Assembly: GCA_005883085.1 (NCBI GenBank)
Contig: VBAY01000070.1
Coordinates: 1 to 10,324 of the forward strand
Reading direction: 5' to 3'
From: Candidatus Bathyarchaeota archaeon
Lineage (GTDB): Archaea; Thermoproteota; Bathyarchaeia; 40CM-2-53-6
DNA: 10,324 nucleotides
Below are positions 6,336 to 10,324 of the stretch, in pieces. A program made the position numbers and the translations under genes. Positions within the stretch are counted from its first letter, which is position 1. Each line of letters begins with the position of its first letter. A model generated the notes under the pieces. It saw only the letters and a program-made list of their open reading frames with translations, was not told where the DNA came from and did no database searches.

Positions 6336-6348
6336 AAGAAAAAAGAAA
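6336..6348 (-). terminator. Oligo-T terminator for the VOC gene
   Basis: On the minus strand, a pyrimidine tract with TTTCTTTTTTCTT lies about 30-40 nt after the VOC stop codon. Archaeal RNA polymerase terminates at such oligo-T stretches without needing a hairpin. It sits between the VOC gene and the next minus-strand gene and would separate their transcripts. Confidence 0.5.
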
Positions 6349-6376
6349 GGAAGGGGAGAGGGGTCTGGATATGCTG

Positions 6377-6778
6377 TTACATTCCGCCGGTAGACTGGAA
6401 TAGGGCGAAGACGTTCCCGTCGGGGTCCTTGAGAACCGCAAAGTATCCCACGGTTGGGATTTCTTGCTTTGCAGTGACCACTTGGGCTCCTAGGCCTGTG
6501 GCTTTGGCGGCGGATTCATCGATGGAGTTGACGGAGAAATAGTTGACGAATTGTTCGTTTGGGGCGTTGCGTTTGAAGAGTCCGCCCATGGTATCGTTTG
6601 CTGGGGCGTCTTTGTGGGCTATGAGCCAGTAGTCTTGTTCTCCCCATTTGGAGAATTTCCAGCCGAAGAGCTGTTCGTAGAACTTGCTTACAGTGGCGGG
6701 GTCGCTGGCGGGTATTTCGAAGTGAACTAGACTGTGTAGTTTCGGTTGAGGTCGGGTTGTGACTGTTGATGCTTCCAT
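6377..6778 (-). CDS. VOC-superfamily (glyoxalase/bleomycin-resistance-like) protein
   Basis: This 133-residue protein has two beta-alpha-beta-beta-beta units of the vicinal oxygen chelate fold. The first opens with LHSLVHFEIPASDPATVSKFYEQLFGW (14-40), where H19 is the usual first metal ligand and SKFYEQLFGWKF is the hallmark helix. The second runs from about 75 (EQFVNYFSVNSIDES) to DPDGNVFALFQ (118-128). In classical glyoxalases the last strand ends in a glutamate ligand. Here the position is Q128, as in many COG3324-type proteins, so metal binding may differ and lactoylglutathione lyase activity should not be assumed. Start ATG 6778 is preceded by about 12 poorly conserved residues (MEASTVTTRPQP). 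It is monocistronic, with its own TATA candidate and an oligo-T tract after it. The fold is clear; the substrate is unknown. Confidence 0.9.
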   Translation of the reverse strand: MEASTVTTRPQPKLHSLVHFEIPASDPATVSKFYEQLFGWKFSKWGEQDYWLIAHKDAPANDTMGGLFKRNAPNEQFVNYFSVNSIDESAAKATGLGAQVVTAKQEIPTVGYFAVLKDPDGNVFALFQSTGGM

Positions 6779-6813
6779 GTAAATTCAGTAACGTGAGGGG
6801 TTCGGGGGCTCCT

Positions 6814-6820
6814 CTTAAAC
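6814..6820 (-). promoter_or_regulatory. Candidate TATA box for the VOC gene
   Basis: GTTTAAG on the minus strand, about 39 bp upstream of the ATG at 6778, would place transcription start near 6790 with a leader of about 12 nt. No Shine-Dalgarno sequence lies before the ATG. Confidence 0.35.
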
Positions 6821-6880
6821 GTGGCCTCTGCTTCGGCGGCCGCGAATAATCGTCCATGCCACGTCGGCAGCTTCGTTATC

Positions 6881-6943
6881 GGTCCGACTAGAAGTTGGCT
6901 CCGGACCAAAGCCGAAGGACTTTCGGACTGGGTTCGACTCCTG
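6881..6943 (+). other. Structured intergenic segment with a T-loop-like sequence
   Basis: Two perfect inverted repeats lie side by side: GGTCCG (6881-6886) with CGGACC (6902-6907), and CCGAA (6912-6916) with TTCGG (6922-6926) around loop GGACT. They are followed by GGGTTCGACTCC (6930-6941), which resembles the T-arm of a tRNA. A complete tRNA cannot be built: the T stem has only two Watson-Crick pairs, the 3' acceptor-like stretch has no partner nearby, and no 7-base anticodon loop fits. It could be a tRNA relic, a small RNA or chance. It lies in the 271-bp gap between divergent VOC and DUF4382 genes. Confidence 0.25.
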
Positions 6944-7049
6944 TTTTCCACTGTAACTCCATCGAGTAATTTCCGGTTATGCTAGGGATAAGGGCTGACC
7001 GAGGCAATCTCCTAGTGGGAACGAGGGCCGGCTCGATCGGGAACAAGCG

Positions 7050-7613
7050 ATGGCAAAGGGTACTGCGGCTGTCATTCTGGCGATTCTCATCATCGGTGCG
7101 ATTTCAGGTTATTTCTTCTATACTAGGTATGTTCAGGGAACAGTCGTTCTGAGTATCACGGATCCGCCTCAGGTGCAGCTTGGTAGTGGTCAGCAGTATG
7201 ATCCGAGCATTCTTCATATCTATCTAACGTTCGCAACGATGGAGATCCATCAGGGAGGCTTTGGAAACTCTAGCAATAATGGCTGGTACGCGATAGCTGT
7301 GTCTCAGAAGACGGTGGATCTGATTTCGGTTTTGACGATCGCGAAGACTCTCGGAAGTGCGAGACTCGCCACAGGAACGTACGACCAACTGCGCTTTCCC
7401 GTGTCCGCCGCAGTGGTTACTTTTTCCAACATTGGAAATGTGACCTATTCAATACCTAGTGATTCGCTCAAAGTGTCGATCACCGGTGGAGGCTTCCAGA
7501 GTTCTCCTGGTACTACTGTGAATCTCCGATTAACACTTTCTTTCAACAATAATGAGATCCTTGCGATGAATGGGCGCTTGACACCTCATGCTACCGCTAG
7601 GATAGTAACCTAG
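7050..7613 (+). CDS. Membrane-anchored DUF4382 protein
   Basis: This 187-residue protein begins with an uncleaved signal-anchor helix (about 5-25, AAVILAILIIGAISGYFFYT), so the rest probably faces outward. The remainder matches the DUF4382 pattern: GTVVLSITDPPQ (30-41), then the strand ILHIYLTFATMEIHQGG (54-70), GWYAIAVSQKTVDLISVL (78-95) and ATGTYDQLRFPVSAAVV (107-123). These correspond to the family's conserved TDxP, the V-x-HxxG strand, the W...VDLL segment and the G-x-Y-x-x-hydrophobic-R strand. It looks like a beta-sandwich of extracellular type; the biochemical role of the family is not established. About 60 residues follow the core (NIGNVTYSIP...) and end in ATARIVT without a second anchor or sorting motif. 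The start ATG at 7050 has no strong Shine-Dalgarno sequence. The gene stands alone, divergent from VOC and convergent with TfoX-N. Confidence 0.85.
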   Translation: MAKGTAAVILAILIIGAISGYFFYTRYVQGTVVLSITDPPQVQLGSGQQYDPSILHIYLTFATMEIHQGGFGNSSNNGWYAIAVSQKTVDLISVLTIAKTLGSARLATGTYDQLRFPVSAAVVTFSNIGNVTYSIPSDSLKVSITGGGFQSSPGTTVNLRLTLSFNNNEILAMNGRLTPHATARIVT

Positions 7614-7638
7614 TCTTCCCGTTAGAGTGACGATGCGG

Positions 7639-7992
7639 CTATTTTTTCTTCTTCTTTGGAGGCAGCTTGCTAGTCCAGTCCAAGGACCGGATGACCCATG
7701 TTCGGGCTGTCTCGTGTTGTTTTCGCCAAGCTCTCGGGATCACAACATATTCTTTCATAGGCCTTCCCTTCATCGGCTCGAGCAGTGAAGCGCCCTCTTT
7801 CTCTAGAAGTTCCTTGCGACTCTCTTCGGATAGGCGCACGAATAAGTCGTTTCCAAAAAGCCCTGCGAACATGTTACCGTTTACGAACGCTGATATGTTC
7901 CCGAACATCGGTCGAATCGTGACCCGAGGCTCATCTGGCAAAAGGGATCTGAAGAATTCCTTGGATTTTTCGTCAGGACGCGGAATATTCAC
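7639..7992 (-). CDS. TfoX/Sxy N-terminal domain protein
   Basis: This 117-residue protein is a stand-alone TfoX-N domain. The pattern RPMFGNISAFVNGNMFAGLFGNDLFVRLSEE (27-57) followed by EPMKGRPMKEYVVIP (72-86) is the family signature. In gamma-proteobacteria TfoX/Sxy activates competence genes, but stand-alone TfoX-N proteins in other lineages have no settled function, and no competence gene is visible here. The C-terminus is five lysines after PP, encoded by AAG/AAA codons. The start is GTG at 7992, fixed by a strong Shine-Dalgarno sequence. It follows the PrxQ gene with a 25-bp gap on the same strand and so is very likely co-transcribed, tying it to oxidative stress by context only. Its stop faces the stop of the DUF4382 gene 25 bp away. 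Confidence 0.9.
   Translation of the reverse strand: MNIPRPDEKSKEFFRSLLPDEPRVTIRPMFGNISAFVNGNMFAGLFGNDLFVRLSEESRKELLEKEGASLLEPMKGRPMKEYVVIPRAWRKQHETARTWVIRSLDWTSKLPPKKKKK
7642..7657 (+). terminator. Oligo-T terminator for the DUF4382 gene, inside the TfoX-N coding tail
   Basis: Six consecutive T residues (7642-7647) followed by CTTCTTCTTT lie 29 nt after the DUF4382 stop on the plus strand. This is a typical archaeal termination signal. The same bases read on the minus strand encode the lysine tail of the TfoX-N protein. Confidence 0.5.
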
Positions 7993-7996
7993 TTGA

Positions 7997-8003
7997 GAAC
8001 CTC
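7997..8003 (-). promoter_or_regulatory. Strong Shine-Dalgarno site that sets the GTG start of TfoX-N
   Basis: GGAGGTT on the minus strand lies four bases upstream of GTG 7992 (seven from the GGAG core). It matches the anti-Shine-Dalgarno tail well and supports translation from GTG in a polycistronic mRNA with the preceding PrxQ gene. Confidence 0.7.
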
Positions 8004-8017
8004 CAGATTGTAGGTTG

Positions 8018-8479
8018 CTAAGTGATCGATTTCAAGATGTTCAGGGCCTCTCCAACATGCGCGGCCGCCCGGGTCTGAGATGAGAAGATGTGTCTGATGA
8101 TTCCGTTCTTGTCGATTACGAAGCTTACGCGGCCTGCAAATAGACCGAGTGTTTTCTTGACCCCGTACGTCTTCCTTACCGCACCATCCACATCGCTAAG
8201 CAATATGAAAGGCAGGTGGTGTTGTTGAGCGAAGTCTCGATGAGAGTTTTGGCCGTCGGAGCTAATCCCAATAACCTCTGCGCCAAGATCCTTGAACAAT
8301 TCGTACGAGTCTCGGAATCCGCAAGCCTCAGCGGTACAGCCTTGAGTGAAGTCTTTCGGATAGAAGTAAACGACTACGTTCTTCTTTCCAAGGAAATCCG
8401 CCAGGGAAACGTAACTGCCATTGCTTGTCGGCAATCGGAAATTAGGTGCTGTAGCCCCAACGGCGAGCAGCTTCGTCAC
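8018..8479 (-). CDS. bcp: Peroxiredoxin of the PrxQ/Bcp subfamily
   Basis: This 153-residue thiol peroxidase removes hydrogen peroxide and organic peroxides in the cytosol. The thioredoxin-like fold has VGATAPNFRLP (7-17) and the active site YFYPKDFTQGCTAEACGFRD (38-57). C48 is the peroxidatic cysteine, in the Pxxx(T/S)xxC context. C53 follows five residues later, which is the PrxQ-type resolving cysteine that forms an intrasubunit disulfide, normally reduced by thioredoxin or a similar donor. R117 in GRVSFVID is the conserved arginine that activates the peroxidatic thiolate. Start GTG 8479 is the only canonical start in the frame, with a TAG upstream, and there is no clear Shine-Dalgarno site. 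The first gene of a probable two-gene unit with TfoX-N, it is divergent from the TMEM175 gene across 102 bp. No thioredoxin gene is in view. Confidence 0.95.
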   Translation of the reverse strand: MTKLLAVGATAPNFRLPTSNGSYVSLADFLGKKNVVVYFYPKDFTQGCTAEACGFRDSYELFKDLGAEVIGISSDGQNSHRDFAQQHHLPFILLSDVDGAVRKTYGVKKTLGLFAGRVSFVIDKNGIIRHIFSSQTRAAAHVGEALNILKSIT

Positions 8480-8581
8480 TTTCGACGGTCGTCGTGCTGA
8501 TTGGGGGAGAAGAGGCTTTCGTTTGTGAATGAGCTAGGAAAGAGCTAAGCACAGTTCGAGGCGACACTTGACTCAGGGAAA

Positions 8582-9220
8582 TTGGGTATTTCAGGGATAG
8601 TACAAGGGGGCTTGACAAAAGCCCGCATTGAGGCACTGACAGACGGAATATTCGCCACGGTCATGACGGTCCTAGTTTTAGGACTCAGTCTTCCTCAGGT
8701 GGGTCTGTCCGAGTCGGGCCTTGAGGGTGAGATCGTGAATCTTTCGCCGCATATTCTCGCCTACGTTTTCAGCTTTGTCGTATTGGGTGTGTATTGGATT
8801 GGCCATCACAATCAGTTTCATTACATCAAACGGACTGACAGGGTTTTCTTGTGGGTCAACATACTTTTCCTTTTGACCATCGGTTTCGTGCCCTTTTCGA
8901 CATCGTTGCTCGGGTTGTACCCTTTCTCGCCTACCGCAGTCCGAATCTATGGCGTAAATCTGGCTGCAACGGGGCTCGCACTTTACCTTGTATGGTGGTA
9001 CGCAACTGCCCAGCATCGTCTCGTAGAGAAAGATCTAGACCCTCACATTGTGACTCTAGCCCGAAATCGAACTCTAATTGGGCCAGTGGTCTCCCTTACT
9101 GGAATCGGCTTTTCCTTTCTCGACACTCGAATAAGCCTAGTACTCTACCTGCTTCTCATTCCGTTCTTTATCCGACCAAGTCACATTGACATTCACTTTA
9201 GAGGAGGCTCTCACGACTAG
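8582..9220 (+). CDS. TMEM175-type (DUF1211) integral membrane protein, probable potassium channel
   Basis: This 212-residue protein has six hydrophobic segments at about 22-38, 57-73, 88-106, 120-141, 163-180 and 183-198, the size of one TMEM175 repeat. Prokaryotic members assemble as tetramers and conduct potassium through hydrophobic gates formed by helix 1. The family hallmark R-x-x-x-FSD on helix 1 appears as R15-IEA-LTD (RIEALTDGIFATVMTVLVLGL), so Phe and Ser are replaced while Arg and Asp remain. GVYWIGHHNQFHYIKRTDRVFLWVNILFLLTIGFVPFSTSLLG (69-111) is the very typical helix 2-3 region. The start is uncertain: TTG at 8582 gives a ten-residue lead, and TTG at 8612 would start right at LTKARIEA. 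No ATG or GTG is in frame after the upstream TAA at 8546. Ion selectivity cannot be judged from sequence. It stands alone, 107 bp before the ABC gene on the same strand. Confidence 0.9.
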   Translation: MGISGIVQGGLTKARIEALTDGIFATVMTVLVLGLSLPQVGLSESGLEGEIVNLSPHILAYVFSFVVLGVYWIGHHNQFHYIKRTDRVFLWVNILFLLTIGFVPFSTSLLGLYPFSPTAVRIYGVNLAATGLALYLVWWYATAQHRLVEKDLDPHIVTLARNRTLIGPVVSLTGIGFSFLDTRISLVLYLLLIPFFIRPSHIDIHFRGGSHD

Positions 9221-9273
9221 TGACGCGCGTCCCTAGTTCACAATGCCAAGCTGACTATGGCGTGCGGTAACGT

Positions 9274-9295
9274 CCTTAAAGCCCGATTTCAAATC
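9274..9295 (+). promoter_or_regulatory. Candidate promoter and operator for the ABC operon
   Basis: CCTTAAAG (9274-9281) is a possible TATA box, with transcription start expected near 9303. Immediately after it, GATTTCAAATC (9285-9295) is a perfect inverted repeat around a central C, extended by CC on the left and CGG on the right with a one-base offset. A protein bound between the box and the start site would block initiation, so this is a candidate operator. Both elements are short and may be chance. Confidence 0.3.
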
Positions 9296-9314
9296 CGGCG
9301 AAGGGAAACGCACA

Positions 9315-9318
9315 GGAG
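9315..9318 (+). promoter_or_regulatory. Shine-Dalgarno core favouring the TTG start of the ABC ATPase
   Basis: GGAG, preceded by CACA, lies nine bases upstream of TTG 9328 and 33 bases upstream of the alternative ATG at 9352. The spacing supports TTG as the start, adding eight residues (MASRDGPS) before the otherwise usual N-terminus. Confidence 0.5.
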
Positions 9319-9327
9319 TAGTAGTGA

Positions 9328-10041
9328 TTGGCTAGCCGCGACGGTCCATCCATGGTTGAGGCCCAATCTGTTTGGAAAGTCTACCAGACAGGCACGCTGA
9401 AAGTTGAGGCTCTTAGGGGTCTCGACCTCAAGGTTCGAAAGCGCGAGATGGTGGCTGTGATGGGTCCTTCGGGCTGTGGCAAGACTACGCTCCTCAACTG
9501 TCTCTCTGGGCTCGACGACATCACGAAGGGCAAGGTGGCGGTCGAGGGTGTTGACCTTGCGACTATGTCTGATGATCAAAAGTCCGGGTTCCGGGCTCGA
9601 AGGATGGGTTTCATCTTTCAAGCCTACAATCTTCTCCCTGTTCTGAGCGCTCAGGAAAACGTCGAGCTTCCGTTACTCCTCGCGGGGGTCTCGGAGGCTG
9701 AGGCTCACAAGGAGGGTTTGAGTGCTCTGAAGATGGTTGGGCTGGAGGAGTGGCGACTTCACAAGCCGATGGAGCTTAGTGGTGGACAGCAGCAACGCGT
9801 CACTATTGCTCGTGCTCTAGTGAACAAGCCCGCGATAGTTTGGGGGGACGAGCCGACGGGAAATCTGGACTCCGAGAATTCCGCGGAGGTTGTCAAGCTG
9901 TTGAGAAGCTTGAACCGCGACTACGGACTGACCTTCGTAATAGTCACTCATGATCCTCAAATCGCCCAGGAGACTGACAGAATAGTCTCGATGAGAAACG
10001 GGCAGATAGAGAAAGAGACCACGACTGGAACAAAGTCCTGA
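9328..10041 (+). CDS. ABC transporter ATP-binding protein, LolD/MacB-type
   Basis: This 237-residue ATPase subunit is complete. It has Walker A GPSGCGKT (46-53), Q-loop Q98 in FIFQAYNLLPVLSAQENVELPL, signature LSGGQQQR (150-157), Walker B AIVWGDEPTGNLD (169-181) with catalytic E175, and the switch histidine H208 in VIVTHD. The segment FQAYNLLPVLSAQENVELPLLLAG and the phrase DEPTGNLD place it in the MacB/LolD/FtsE-like group. Partners of that group have FtsX/MacB-type permeases that drive extracytoplasmic work or export rather than nutrient uptake. TTG 9328 is preferred over ATG 9352 because of a Shine-Dalgarno sequence. The next ORF (membrane protein) overlaps its end or begins 38 bp later, suggesting one operon. 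The cargo is unknown, and the permease itself would lie beyond the right edge unless the partial ORF belongs to it. Confidence 0.95.
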   Translation: MASRDGPSMVEAQSVWKVYQTGTLKVEALRGLDLKVRKREMVAVMGPSGCGKTTLLNCLSGLDDITKGKVAVEGVDLATMSDDQKSGFRARRMGFIFQAYNLLPVLSAQENVELPLLLAGVSEAEAHKEGLSALKMVGLEEWRLHKPMELSGGQQQRVTIARALVNKPAIVWGDEPTGNLDSENSAEVVKLLRSLNRDYGLTFVIVTHDPQIAQETDRIVSMRNGQIEKETTTGTKS

Positions 10042-10324
10042 AGATAGAGGCGGTTGGCCGACGGCAGAAATTAGGTCGCATGGACGAAGCCTCCTCTTAG
10101 GTCTGATTGTTTTCCTCTCGATAATTGCCCTCGGTGAACTTTACGCGCTCTATCTGAACTACCAAAACAACATCTTCCTGCGCCAGTTTGTCTCAGAAAA
10201 CCAGACCCGGCTTCTCGTCCAGGCAACTGGGCTTTTGGTATTGGGACTTGGCGCTGCCTACCTCTCGTATCTGTTCTCCCGGGCCAAGCCAGCTAGCAGA
10301 GCAGGACGATACTCGAGGAAGGTG
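10025..10324 (+). CDS. Membrane protein, N-terminal part (runs off the right edge; start unresolved)
   Basis: A frame open from 10010 to the window edge encodes two clear membrane helices: LLLGLIVFLSIIALGELYALYL and, about 30 residues later, LLVQATGLLVLGLGAAYLSYLF. A basic stretch (SRAKPASRAGRYSRKV) then reaches the edge. It has no ATG, GTG or TTG before helix 1. CTG at 10025, overlapping the ABC gene by 17 bases, is the first near-start and is used here only as a placeholder. An ATG at 10080, 38 bp after the ABC stop and with a weak AGGT upstream, lies in another frame that stops after six codons. A single-base indel between 10083 and 10100 would join that ATG to helix 1. So this is either a gene with an unusual coupled start or one broken by a frameshift or sequence error. 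The two-helix layout is not the classic FtsX/MacB permease N-terminus. It is probably in the ABC operon; the family is not recognised. Confidence 0.6.
   Translation, partial: MEQSPEDRGGWPTAEIRSHGRSLLLGLIVFLSIIALGELYALYLNYQNNIFLRQFVSENQTRLLVQATGLLVLGLGAAYLSYLFSRAKPASRAGRYSRKV

Noticed and set aside
6900..6950. A tRNA gene ending in GGGTTCGACTCC...TTTTCCA
   Set aside because: The T stem pairs poorly, no 5' acceptor strand complements the 3' end, and no 7-base anticodon loop with T33 fits. It is kept only as a structured-segment observation.
6727..6951. A 74-codon minus-strand frame upstream of the VOC gene
   Set aside because: It overlaps the VOC start in another frame and covers the structured intergenic segment. 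Its composition looks like non-coding translation.
1..10324. Mobile elements, CRISPR repeats, defence islands or prophage genes
   Set aside because: No transposase, integrase, terminal inverted repeats, regular direct repeats or defence-type domains were seen on either strand.

Overview
The window looks archaeal. The strongest sign is a complete group II chaperonin (thermosome) subunit with a Gly/Met-rich tail. Supporting signs are A/T-rich TATA-like boxes at leaderless or short-leader distances, oligo-T stretches at gene ends instead of classical bacterial terminators, a tandem winged-helix regulator and a DUF4382 protein. The thermosome wording (for example SLHDALSVV and VAGGGAPE) reminds me of TACK-lineage archaea, but that placement is recall and not a computed result. 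Base composition is roughly balanced. Several genes (Ada, PrxQ, TfoX-N, TMEM175, VOC, SDR) belong to families widespread in bacteria, so the region is a mosaic of an archaeal core gene and likely acquired accessory genes.

Layout: 1-562 (-) is the N-terminal 187 residues of a SAM methyltransferase that leaves the left edge. It is divergent from the thermosome gene (612-2276, +) across 49 bp. A 600-bp gap follows, with no convincing gene but three well-formed hairpins in its first 180 bp. Next come a full three-part Ada protein (2878-4008, +) and a classical SDR (4082-4939, +). Between 4976 and 6778 the minus strand carries, in transcription order, a VOC/glyoxalase-like protein, a tandem winged-helix regulator, a three-helix membrane protein and a doubtful 91-residue ORF preceded by a palindromic TATA element. 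A 271-bp divergent gap with hairpins leads to a membrane-anchored DUF4382 protein (7050-7613, +). This converges on a minus-strand pair, PrxQ peroxiredoxin then TfoX-N protein (8479 to 7639). The right end holds a TMEM175-type channel (8582-9220, +), a LolD/MacB-type ABC ATPase (9328-10041, +) and an overlapping membrane-protein ORF that leaves the right edge.

How the genes may work together: no single pathway is evident. Several genes fit stress handling: protein folding (thermosome), alkylation repair (Ada), peroxide removal (PrxQ) and possibly aldehyde or carbonyl metabolism (SDR, VOC). The tightest functional units by spacing are regulator + membrane protein (5685-6227 / 5310-5633), PrxQ + TfoX-N (with a clear Shine-Dalgarno sequence), and ABC ATPase + downstream membrane protein. 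Four genes have only TTG or GTG as plausible starts, and a fifth, the ABC ATPase, has a TTG favoured by its Shine-Dalgarno sequence. I do not see a mobile element, CRISPR array or rRNA, and no complete tRNA. The most distinctive unexplained features are the repeated GTCAA half-sites around the ada TATA box, the palindromic TATA element at 5265-5284, the hairpin cluster after the thermosome gene, and the structured 6881-6943 segment.
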